Shown: piece by piece, positions 1 through 5,699 of the stretch
Position numbering within the stretch: position 1 is the stretch's first letter
How the letters are laid out: every line of letters starts with the position of its first letter
Source of the DNA: Betaproteobacteria bacterium
Lineage (GTDB): Bacteria > Pseudomonadota > Gammaproteobacteria > Burkholderiales > SG8-41
Length of the DNA stretch: 5,859 bases
NCBI GenBank assembly: GCA_023266245.1
Contig: JAHFRO010000096.1
Span: forward strand, 1-5,859
Reading direction: 5' to 3'
Notes under the pieces: model-generated
The model's database searches: none
What the model was told of the DNA's origin: nothing
Seen by the model: the letters and a program-made list of their open reading frames with translations, nothing else
Translations under genes and position numbers: made by a program

Positions 1-105
1 TAGCCCCTAGTACCGCATTTTGAAGGTGCGAGTCCCTAGTCCCGAGTCCCTAGTCCCGCATTTGCGTCACTGGTCACCAGTCACGCCTCATCAGTCACTG
101 GTGTT
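1..105. repeat. Degenerate heptanucleotide tandem repeat array
   Basis: Nearly the whole leader before the first gene can be read in 7-base units. Bases 29-56 are an exact 14-bp tandem duplication (CGAGTCCCTAGTCC twice), itself two heptads of the form RAGTCCC/TAGTCCC. Bases 64-98 continue as GCGTCAC, TGGTCAC, CAGTCAC, GCCTCAT and CAGTCAC. TAGTACCGCATTT at 8-20 recurs with one mismatch at 51-63, and GTCACTGGT at 66-74 recurs exactly at 94-102, 28 bases (four units) away. The array also contains a small palindrome (ACTGGT-C-ACCAGT, 69-81) and an inverted pair CACCAGT/ACTGGTG (75-81 and 97-103). These are direct readings of the sequence. Function is unknown; the left end may extend beyond the window. 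Confidence 0.85.
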
Positions 106-110
106 ACGAT
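102..110 (+). promoter_or_regulatory. Possible extended -10 promoter element for the ABC exporter gene
   Basis: TG-T-TACGAT at 102-110 fits an extended -10 element: a TG dinucleotide one base before a hexamer matching TATAAT at four of six positions, including the first two and the last two. No convincing -35 hexamer lies about 17 bases upstream, where the repeat array sits. A start site six or seven bases downstream would fall at or beside the GTG start codon at 117, so the transcript would be leaderless; this fits with the lack of any Shine-Dalgarno sequence there. It is a pattern match of limited specificity and could be chance. Confidence 0.25.
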
Positions 111-116
111 AGCCGC

Positions 117-1916
117 GTGCCCGCGCTTGCATCTTTCATCCCTCCGCCCAAGGGCGAACTCGCCCAGCTCGCGCGCCTCGGCCGTTTTCTCGCTCCCTAT
201 CGCTGGCACATCGCCGGCGCGTTCGCCGCGCTCGTGGTCGCCGCGAGCTGCGTGCTCGCGCTCGGGCAGGGGCTGCGTCATGTCATAGACGCCGGGTTCG
301 GCAGCGGCGATCCGCGCCTGCTGAATGCCGCGCTGGCCGCGGTGGTGACAGTGTCCGCGGTACTCGCGGGCGCGACCTGGGCGCGCTTCTACCTCATGAT
401 GAGCGTCGGTGAGCGGGTCATCGCCGACCTGCGACAGGCGGTCTTCGCCCACGTGCTCGCGCTCTCTCCCGCGTTCTTCGACTCGGCCCGCACCGGGGAA
501 ATCGCCTCGCGGCTGACCAACGACAGCGAGCAGCTGCGGCAGGTGATCGGTTTCGGCTTTTCGATGTTCCTGAGGAACGGGCTGATGATGGTGGGCGCGC
601 TGGTGCTGCTCTTCGCCACCAGCCCCAAGCTCGCGGCGCTGATCGTGCTCGGCGTGCCGGCGACGCTGGTGCCAATCCTCCTGATGGGCCGGCGCGTGCG
701 GCGCCTGTCGCGCGTCAACCAGGACCGGGTGGCGGACGTGTCGGCGCACATCGACGAGTCGCTGCACGAGATCCGCACGGTGCAGGCTTACGGGCACCAG
801 AACCGCACGCGGCAGATTTTTGGAGAGGCGACCGAAGCGGCCTACGTGGCCGGGGTGCATCGCGTCCGCGTCAAGGCGTGGCTCATATCGCTGGTGATGC
901 TGATCGGCTTCTGTGCCGTCGGCGTGATCCTCTGGATCGGCGGCCACGACGTGTTCGCCGGGCGCCTGACCGCAGGCCAGCTTTCGGCCTTCGTGTTCTA
1001 TGCAGCGATCGTCGCAAGCGGCGCGGGGACGGTATCGGAAGTGTGGGGCGAGATCCAGCGCGCCGCGGGCGCGACGGAGAGGCTGATGGAGCTGCTGGAT
1101 ACCCTGCCCGCGCTCGCCGCCGCGACGCCGGTCATCAAGCTGCCGCCGCGCGTGGCGGGAGCGATCCGGTTCGACGAGGTCACGTTCGCCTATCCCGGCC
1201 GGCTGGAGACGACCGCGCTCGGACCGATATCGTTCGCCATCGGCCCCGGCGAGCGGGTGGCGCTGGTCGGCCCTTCCGGCGCGGGCAAGTCCACCGTGTT
1301 CGCGCTGATCCTGCGGTTCTACGATCCGCTGGCGGGCCGCATCCTCGTGGATGGCGCCGACATCCGGCATTGCGATGCGCACGACCTGCGCCGCGCCATC
1401 GCGCTCGTGCCGCAGGATCCGGTGATCTTCGCGGCCAGCGTCGCCGAGAACGTGCGTTTCGGCCGCCCCGACGCGCCGATCGTAGCGGTGCGGGAGGCGT
1501 GCGCCGCGGCGCATGCGCTGGAGTTCATCGAGCGGCTGCCGCAGGGGTTCGACACCGACCTCGGCGAGCGCGGCGTCAAGCTCTCCGGCGGCCAGCGCCA
1601 GCGCCTTTCGATCGCGCGGGCGCTGCTCGCCGACCGGCCGATCCTGCTCCTCGACGAGGCCACGAGCTCGCTCGACGCCGAGAGCGAGCGCCAAGTCGCA
1701 GCTGCCTTGGAGCGGCTCGCGCGCGGGCGCGCCACGCTCGTCATCGCGCATCGGCTGGCGACCGTGCGCAACGCCGACCGCATCATCGTCATGGACCGCG
1801 GCCGCATCCATGCGGTCGGCACGCACCAGGAGCTGCTGCGCGCGAACGGGCTTTACGCGCATCTCGCGCGGCTGCAGTTCGTCGCCGAAGAACAACGTGA
1901 ACCAGTGAACGAGTGA
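117..1916 (+). CDS. MsbA-type ABC exporter, fused permease and ATPase (half-transporter)
   Basis: This 599-residue protein is a complete half-size ABC exporter that should work as an inner-membrane homodimer, using ATP to move a substrate, probably lipidic or hydrophobic, outward. The N-terminal part (about 25-310) holds six predicted helices near 31-50, 69-90, 145-167, 170-190, 255-277 and 287-303. The nucleotide-binding domain (about 348-585) has every expected element: A-loop Tyr359, Walker A GPSGAGKST at 385-393, Q-loop Gln433, signature LSGGQ at 489-493, Walker B ILLLDE ending in Asp513/Glu514, D-loop SSLD and H-loop His545. Length and order match the MsbA-related proteobacterial exporters (TIGR02204-like, from memory). 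Substrate cannot be told from sequence; it need not be lipid A, since no kdtA or lpxK is adjacent. The start is GTG at 117: no in-frame start exists between there and the upstream repeats, and no ribosome binding site is visible. The last residues (about VNE) are encoded by a short GTGA repeat. Confidence 0.95.
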   Translation: MPALASFIPPPKGELAQLARLGRFLAPYRWHIAGAFAALVVAASCVLALGQGLRHVIDAGFGSGDPRLLNAALAAVVTVSAVLAGATWARFYLMMSVGERVIADLRQAVFAHVLALSPAFFDSARTGEIASRLTNDSEQLRQVIGFGFSMFLRNGLMMVGALVLLFATSPKLAALIVLGVPATLVPILLMGRRVRRLSRVNQDRVADVSAHIDESLHEIRTVQAYGHQNRTRQIFGEATEAAYVAGVHRVRVKAWLISLVMLIGFCAVGVILWIGGHDVFAGRLTAGQLSAFVFYAAIVASGAGTVSEVWGEIQRAAGATERLMELLDTLPALAAATPVIKLPPRVAGAIRFDEVTFAYPGRLETTALGPISFAIGPGERVALVGPSGAGKSTVFALILRFYDPLAGRILVDGADIRHCDAHDLRRAIALVPQDPVIFAASVAENVRFGRPDAPIVAVREACAAAHALEFIERLPQGFDTDLGERGVKLSGGQRQRLSIARALLADRPILLLDEATSSLDAESERQVAAALERLARGRATLVIAHRLATVRNADRIIVMDRGRIHAVGTHQELLRANGLYAHLARLQFVAEEQREPVNE

Positions 1917-1920
1917 GAAT
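1897..1920. repeat. Three 8-bp GTGA-type repeats spanning a stop codon
   Basis: Units GTGAACCA, GTGAACGA and GTGAGAAT follow each other at 8-base spacing. They encode the last residues of the ABC exporter, supply its TGA stop (1914-1916) and lie directly before the start of the CinA-like gene. On the opposite strand the core reads TCAC, like the heptads at 64-98 and 5646-5680, so this is probably a member of the same repeat family in the other orientation. The family assignment is inference from resemblance. Confidence 0.6.
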
Positions 1921-1921
1921 C

Positions 1922-2416
1922 ATGACGCTGAATGACCTACTGCCTGATGCTAAAAAAGTGGCCGCTTCGCTCAAGGCGCGCAAGGAAACCATCGCCGTTG
2001 CCGAATCGTCCGCAGGCGGTCTGATCACGGCGGCGCTGCTTGCCGTGCCGGGCGCCTCGGCCTATTGTCTTGGCGGCGCGGTGATCTACACGCGCAAGGC
2101 GTTGCTTGGACTCAGGGACATCCGCGAAGATATGCTGGCCGGCCTGACGCCGTCGACCGAGGCGTATGCGCTGTTCAAGGCGCGCGCCATCCGGGAGCGC
2201 TTCTCAGCCGACTGGGGCATCGGCGAGACCGGCGCGGCCGGACCGACCGGCAGCCGCTACGGCTACCCCGCGGGGCACGCCTGCCTCGCCGTAGCCGGCC
2301 GGATTGAACGCGCGATCACGCTCGAAACAGGCAGCAGCGACCGGGTTGCCAACATGCACGCGTTTGCAGCCGCGGCGCTGAAGCTGCTGGCAGAGAGCAT
2401 CGCGGGTGATGGGTGA
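1922..2416 (+). CDS. CinA C-terminal domain family protein, PncC-like nicotinamide-nucleotide amidohydrolase
   Basis: A 164-residue stand-alone protein equal in length to a single CinA C-terminal domain, with no N-terminal MoCF/COG1058 domain. Family members such as E. coli PncC deamidate nicotinamide mononucleotide to nicotinate mononucleotide in the cytosolic pyridine-nucleotide salvage cycle. The diagnostic motif is AESSAGG at 27-33 (usually AESxTGG), whose Ser29 corresponds to the proposed catalytic serine. The GG-x-V-x-Y stretch follows at 51-56, and GAAGPTG at 104-110 replaces the more usual GIAGPxGG. The Ala at 31 and the altered glycine loop place it in a divergent branch often annotated only as CinA family protein, so the enzymatic activity is likely but not certain. 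ATG 1922 is chosen, five bases after the exporter stop; a GTG at 1913 would overlap that stop and add three residues. Translation may be coupled to the exporter. The C-terminal residues AGDG and the stop come from the next GTGA repeat. Confidence 0.88.
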   Translation: MTLNDLLPDAKKVAASLKARKETIAVAESSAGGLITAALLAVPGASAYCLGGAVIYTRKALLGLRDIREDMLAGLTPSTEAYALFKARAIRERFSADWGIGETGAAGPTGSRYGYPAGHACLAVAGRIERAITLETGSSDRVANMHAFAAAALKLLAESIAGDG

Positions 2417-2431
2417 ACGGGTGAAAGATGA
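2404..2431. repeat. 7/8-bp GTGA repeat cluster at the CinA-protease junction
   Basis: GTGA cores begin at 2406, 2413 and 2421, followed by a variant ATGA at 2428, giving spacings of 7, 8 and 7. The cluster encodes the end of the CinA-like protein, provides its TGA stop (2414-2416) and continues into the gap before the protease. It also creates in-frame starts for the protease (GTG 2406, ATG 2409, GTG 2421), which could mislead automatic start calling. It resembles the repeat at 1897-1920. Confidence 0.6.
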
Positions 2432-2447
2432 AGCGTCACGGATTCCC

Positions 2448-3743
2448 ATGCGCTCTGTACATCTCATCGTTCGCACGGCCGCGCTGATCGCAGCAGCGTT
2501 GCTCGGGCTGCCGGGCGCGGCGCAGGAACCCGAGGTCTCCGCACAGGCGCGCGCCCTCTACGAACAGACCCGCGACAGCGTGGCGCAGATTCGCGTTTTG
2601 CTCGGCAGCAGCGATACGCCCGCCGCCACCGGCACGGGGTTCGTGGTCGGCCCCGGGGGGTTGATCCTCACCAATTACCACGTCGTCGCGGACAAGGCGC
2701 TCGAGCCCGAGACCTATCAACTGGAATTCGTTTTGCCCGGCGGCCGCCGCGGTCCTCTGCAGATCGTGGCGGTGGACGTCGTGGACGACCTCGCTGTCGT
2801 GAGGGGCGATACCGGCGATGCCAGGCCGCTCCCGTTCCGCGACGCGCCGCTCTCGAAAGGCGACAAGGGCTTTTCGCTGGGCCATCCGTTGAACCAGGGT
2901 CTCACGGTGGTCGAGGGCATCTACAACGGCAGGTCCGAGGAGCAGTACTACGAGCGGATCCACTACACCGGCGCCATCAACCCCGGCATGAGCGGCGGGC
3001 CCGTCGTTGACATCGGCGGCAGGGTGTTCGGCGTCAACGTGGCGAACCACCGCCGCGGCCAGCTCGTGAGCTTTCTCGTGCCGGTGAAGTTCGCAAAGCG
3101 GTTGCTTTCCCGCGCGGCCGCGGCCAGGCCGCCGCAGGGCGCCGATTTCCGGGAGCAGGTGGGCGCGCAGATCAGGGCGCACGACGCGGAGTTGATGGGC
3201 GCGCTCCTCAAGGCGCCGCTTCCCGTGCAGAAGCTCGGCGAGTTCAGCGTCCCGGCCAAGATCGGCGATTTCATGCAATGCGGGGCGGGGACCGAGCGCG
3301 AGGCGGGCAAGCCGTACACCGTGGATGCCCACCAGTGCTACACGCTGTCCTCCCTCTACATCGACCGGCGGCTCAATACGGGGATGGTGACTTTCCGTCA
3401 CCGCATCCTGCGCAGCAAAGACCTCGGCGCCTTGCGCTTTGCCCACCTGCAGGAGAGGTACTTCGCCCCGGGCGGGTACGGAGAGGTCTTCGACCGCAGG
3501 CACCACACGGGGTACGCCTGCCGCGACGAGATCGTCGCCCTGCAGGGCACGCGGGCGAAGATGGCGATGTGCGTGCGGCGTTACAAGCGCCTGGAAGGGT
3601 TGTATGACGTGGTCCTGAAGGTCGCCACGCTCGGCGATCCCGGGCTCGCGCTGCAGTCGGAGCTCGAGATGGAGGGCGTGTCCTTCGAGGCGGCAACGAC
3701 GTTTTCGCGGCGTTACGTCGAGGCGATCCGGTGGAACCGCTAG
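2448..3743 (+). CDS. Exported trypsin-like (S1C/DegP-type) serine protease with unrecognised Cys-containing C-terminal region
   Basis: A 431-residue protein. Residues 1-25 form a Sec signal peptide: Arg2 and Arg9, a hydrophobic core AALIAAALLGL and a likely cut after GAA before Gln26. The mature protein should be periplasmic or secreted. Residues about 40-220 are a chymotrypsin-fold peptidase like the DegP/HtrA group, with a complete triad: His78 in TNYHVV, Asp114 in VDDLAVV and Ser182 in NPGMSGGPVVD. No PDZ domain follows. Residues about 225-431 match nothing I recognise; they hold all four mature cysteines (278, 297, 358, 375), which could form two disulfides in the periplasm, and many aromatic and basic residues. 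ATG 2448 is preferred because it gives a proper signal peptide; earlier in-frame starts at 2406, 2409 and 2421 lie in the GTGA repeat. No strong ribosome binding site is visible. The gene overlaps the downstream FHA gene by 13 bases, implying translational coupling. Substrate is unknown; the protease fold is very likely, the C-terminal role open. Confidence 0.92.
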   Translation: MRSVHLIVRTAALIAAALLGLPGAAQEPEVSAQARALYEQTRDSVAQIRVLLGSSDTPAATGTGFVVGPGGLILTNYHVVADKALEPETYQLEFVLPGGRRGPLQIVAVDVVDDLAVVRGDTGDARPLPFRDAPLSKGDKGFSLGHPLNQGLTVVEGIYNGRSEEQYYERIHYTGAINPGMSGGPVVDIGGRVFGVNVANHRRGQLVSFLVPVKFAKRLLSRAAAARPPQGADFREQVGAQIRAHDAELMGALLKAPLPVQKLGEFSVPAKIGDFMQCGAGTEREAGKPYTVDAHQCYTLSSLYIDRRLNTGMVTFRHRILRSKDLGALRFAHLQERYFAPGGYGEVFDRRHHTGYACRDEIVALQGTRAKMAMCVRRYKRLEGLYDVVLKVATLGDPGLALQSELEMEGVSFEAATTFSRRYVEAIRWNR

Positions 3744-4687
3744 CGTTCGTCGAGGTCCTCGGGCGGCATAACGACGTGCTGGCGCGCCACGCGGTGTACC
3801 GCTGGCCGGCCCGGATCGGCCGCGGCTACGACATGGACGTCATCCTCGACGATCGGTTCGTCGCGGCGCGGCACCTGCAGATCGAGCCGGCGGCGGACGG
3901 GCGTTTCGCGCTGACGGACTTGCAGTCGCTCAACGGCATCTCCCTGCCGCCTTCGGACAAGCGGATGAGCGCCGCCGAGGTGGGCCCCGACGACGTCGTG
4001 CGCCTGGGTCAAACCCAACTGCGGGTCCGCGCGCCGTCCTACGCGGTGCGGGCCGAGCGACCCCTGCGCGCGACCGCGGTGTACCGCCGGCCGGTCGCGT
4101 TCGCGATCATGGCTGCGGTGCTGCTCGGCCTGGCTTTCTGGAATTCGTGGGTCGTGGCGACGCATGAGGAGGAAAGGGCCTTCCTGGCGTTCTCGATCGT
4201 GCTCATTTTCGTTGCCGCCGGGATCTGGGTCTCGATCTGGGCGCTGGTGAGCAGGACGGTCGGCGGCCGGTCGAACTTCTCCGGGCACGGATTCGTCGCC
4301 TGCGCGGGGCTGACCGCGCTCGCGCTGTGGGACACGCTGGTCGAGTATCTGTCGTTTGGATTCGACGCGCACTGGCTCAAACACTTCGGCACCCTCGGCG
4401 CCGCCGCGATCTTCGCCTACATGGTCTACCGGCACCTGAGGCTTAACAGCCGCGCGGTGCGAAGCAGGCTCGGCATCGCCGCCATGATCGTCTCGGTGAC
4501 GGCATACGGCGTCGGCACCGGGTTCCAGATCGCCAGCGATTCAGCGCGGCAGGGCGTGCAGCGCTACAGCCAGGCCCTGAAAGCGCCGCTCTTTCTCATG
4601 GTGTCCGGAGTCTCACCGGAGGCGTTCGTTGCCGAGGGCGAGACGCTCAAGCGCAAGGTGGACGCCATGGCGCGAGCCGAGCCGTAG
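3731..4687 (+). CDS. FHA-domain membrane protein with about five transmembrane helices
   Basis: A 318-residue protein. Residues 1-100 are a forkhead-associated domain: IGR at 29-31, a DVILDD strand, RH at 47-48, DLQSLNG at 63-69 and a closing VVRLGQTQLRV strand. FHA domains normally bind phosphothreonine peptides. Arg31, His48 and Asn68 are kept, but the Ser of the usual VSRxH motif is Ala45, and the residue after NG is Ile70 instead of Thr, so phosphopeptide binding may be weak or altered. Predicted helices lie near 122-143, 151-173, 187-208, 221-234 and 247-268. Arg-rich loops at 174-186 and 233-246 put the FHA domain in the cytosol and the last 50 residues in the periplasm by the positive-inside rule. 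The start is GTG 3731, within the end of the protease gene, with GAGG at 3720-3723 as ribosome binding site. The overlap suggests co-production with the protease. No kinase or phosphatase is visible in the window. The transmembrane part belongs to no family I recognise. Confidence 0.88.
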   Translation: MEPLAFVEVLGRHNDVLARHAVYRWPARIGRGYDMDVILDDRFVAARHLQIEPAADGRFALTDLQSLNGISLPPSDKRMSAAEVGPDDVVRLGQTQLRVRAPSYAVRAERPLRATAVYRRPVAFAIMAAVLLGLAFWNSWVVATHEEERAFLAFSIVLIFVAAGIWVSIWALVSRTVGGRSNFSGHGFVACAGLTALALWDTLVEYLSFGFDAHWLKHFGTLGAAAIFAYMVYRHLRLNSRAVRSRLGIAAMIVSVTAYGVGTGFQIASDSARQGVQRYSQALKAPLFLMVSGVSPEAFVAEGETLKRKVDAMARAEP

Positions 4688-4712
4688 TGCACCCGTCAGT
4701 CCGCCGCAGCCC

Positions 4713-4726
4713 GACTCACGACTCAC
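4713..4726. repeat. Exact double heptad GACTCAC in the intergenic gap
   Basis: GACTCAC occurs twice in tandem in the 75-base gap between the FHA gene and the methyltransferase gene. A CAGTCCG at 4698-4704 shares part of the unit, so a decayed longer array is possible. The CTCAC core resembles the GTCAC and TTCAC heptads elsewhere in the window. I see no terminator hairpin in this gap. Confidence 0.55.
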
Positions 4727-4762
4727 GCCGTTTCGTTCCCATCCAATAATCGGAGAACCAGC

Positions 4763-5617
4763 ATGATTGCGTCGCATTTTGTGCGTCGATCTTTTTTGAC
4801 GCTGTTTCTGTCTTTGATAACCGCCGGAGTTTTCGCGCAGGCGCAGCCGGCGAAAAATGAGTACGAGCCGCAGGTCGGCCAGGAAGGCAAGGATGTCGTG
4901 TGGGTGCCGACGCCGCAGGCGCTGGTGGATAAAATGCTCGACATGGCGAAAGTCACGCCGAAGGATTACGTGATCGACCTCGGCTCGGGTGACGGGCGCA
5001 CGGTCATTACCGCCGCCAAGCGCGGCGCCCGCGCGCTCGGCATCGAATACAACCCGCACATGGTCGAGCTGTCGAAGCGCAACGCCGACAAGGAAGGCGT
5101 CAGCGACAAAGCACAGTTCATCAAAGCGGACCTCTTCGAGAGCGATTTCTCGCGGGCGACCGTGATCACCATGTTCCTGCTGCCTGATATCAATCTCAAG
5201 CTGCGCCCCAGGATCCTCGGTCTCAAGCCCGGCACCCGTATCGTGTCGAATTCCTTCACGATGGGGGAATGGAAAGCCGACCAGACGGAAACGGTAAGTG
5301 AAGGCTGCACCACCTACTGCACGGCCCTGCTGTGGATCGTTCCGGCAAAAGTGGATGGCACATGGCAGCTCCCGCAAGGCGAGCTCACGCTCAAGCAAGA
5401 CTTCCAGATGATTTCCGGCACGCTCAAATCCGGCATCGTTGACGCGCTGATCGGCCATGGCAGGCTGCGCGGGGATCAGATCAGCTTCAGCACCGGCGGC
5501 GCCCAATACACGGGCCGTGTGAACGGCAACGTCATCAAGGGAACCGTCAAGTCCGGCGGAGGCGCCAGCAAATGGAGCGCATCCCGCGCGAACAAGCCGG
5601 CGGCTTCGCGCTCTTGA
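4763..5617 (+). CDS. FAM173/aKMT-like class I SAM-dependent methyltransferase with apparent signal peptide
   Basis: A 284-residue protein. Residues 1-25 look like a Sec signal peptide (Arg8, Arg9, then a core of Leu/Phe/Ile/Ala and VFA before Gln26). Residues about 43-195 form a Rossmann methyltransferase: VPTP at 48-51, VDKMLDMA, motif I DLGSGDGR at 72-79, acidic Glu95 in GIEYN that should hold the ribose of SAM, and MFLLPDINLKLRP followed by LKPGTRIVSNSF. VPTP plus ML plus DLGSGDGR is the hallmark of archaeal aKMT and eukaryotic FAM173/ATPSCKMT lysine methyltransferases, so a protein-lysine target is a reasonable guess. Residues about 198-265 are Gly/Thr-rich with alternating strands, a small beta domain I do not recognise. 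Cys182 and Cys186 form a CxxxC. SAM-dependent catalysis in the periplasm would be unexpected, so the N-terminus may instead be a membrane anchor or the enzyme may act differently. The start ATG 4763 has GGAG at 4752-4755 seven bases upstream. The 75-base gap makes an independent transcript possible. Confidence 0.88.
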   Translation: MIASHFVRRSFLTLFLSLITAGVFAQAQPAKNEYEPQVGQEGKDVVWVPTPQALVDKMLDMAKVTPKDYVIDLGSGDGRTVITAAKRGARALGIEYNPHMVELSKRNADKEGVSDKAQFIKADLFESDFSRATVITMFLLPDINLKLRPRILGLKPGTRIVSNSFTMGEWKADQTETVSEGCTTYCTALLWIVPAKVDGTWQLPQGELTLKQDFQMISGTLKSGIVDALIGHGRLRGDQISFSTGGAQYTGRVNGNVIKGTVKSGGGASKWSASRANKPAASRS

Positions 5618-5645
5618 TCCAGAGCGGTGCCCGGGTGTTTTTGAC

Positions 5646-5680
5646 AATCCACCCTTCACCCTTCACTCATTCACCCCCAC
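5646..5680. repeat. Degenerate TTCAC heptad array before the last gene
   Basis: Consecutive heptads AATCCAC, CCTTCAC, CCTTCAC, TCATTCA and CCCCCAC fill the gap between the methyltransferase stop and the next gene. Two are identical and the rest are variants of the same CAC-ending unit. The cores are those seen inverted (GTGA) at 1897-1920 and 2404-2431. A TTGACA hexamer directly precedes the array, but no credible -10 follows within it. Confidence 0.7.
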
Positions 5681-5687
5681 GATTTGT

Positions 5688-5694
5688 AAAGGAG
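5688..5694 (+). promoter_or_regulatory. Strong ribosome binding site for the last gene
   Basis: AAAGGAG is a near-consensus Shine-Dalgarno sequence. Two in-frame ATG codons follow, at 5697 and 5700. The first is only two bases from the motif, the second five, so the site favours 5700 as the start. It is the best ribosome binding site in the window, which suggests well-translated expression of the downstream gene. Confidence 0.75.
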
Positions 5695-5699
5695 TAATG

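Noticed and set aside
1..105. CRISPR array
   Set aside because: The repeated units are only 7-14 bases and tandem, with no unique spacers of regular length and no cas genes nearby.
81..1895. Very long open frame (604 codons) on the minus strand opposite the ABC exporter
   Set aside because: The plus strand encodes an exporter with all expected motifs. The minus-strand translation is rich in Arg, His, Asp, Gly and Pro with no recognisable domain, which is typical of antisense frames in GC-rich genes.
878..1900. Second plus-strand frame (340 codons) inside the exporter gene
   Set aside because: It is an off-frame reading of the nucleotide-binding domain, dominated by Arg, Ala and Gly, with no ribosome binding site or domain.
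2436..3506. Minus-strand open frame of 356 codons opposite the protease
   Set aside because: It is the antisense shadow of a gene with a full catalytic triad and signal peptide; its composition is Arg/Ala/Gly/His-rich and shows no domain.
4745..4750. AATAAT as a -10 element for the methyltransferase gene
   Set aside because: A start site about seven bases downstream would leave the GGAG ribosome binding site at 4752-4755 outside the transcript, and no -35 partner is visible.
5618..5642. Possible terminator after the methyltransferase: CCCGGG followed by a run of five T
   Set aside because: The palindrome has no loop and no extended stem can be formed around it, so an intrinsic terminator is not supported despite the T-run.
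4613..5659. Minus-strand open frame of 348 codons opposite the methyltransferase
   Set aside because: Its start lies in the intergenic heptad repeat and it runs opposite a well-supported methyltransferase; no motif is visible in the translation.
5641..5670. Perfect TTGACA -35 hexamer before the last gene
   Set aside because: At 16-18 base spacing the candidate -10 sequences lie in the heptad array and the best (ACTCAT, 5665-5670) matches only three of six positions, so a promoter is not convincing without transcript data.
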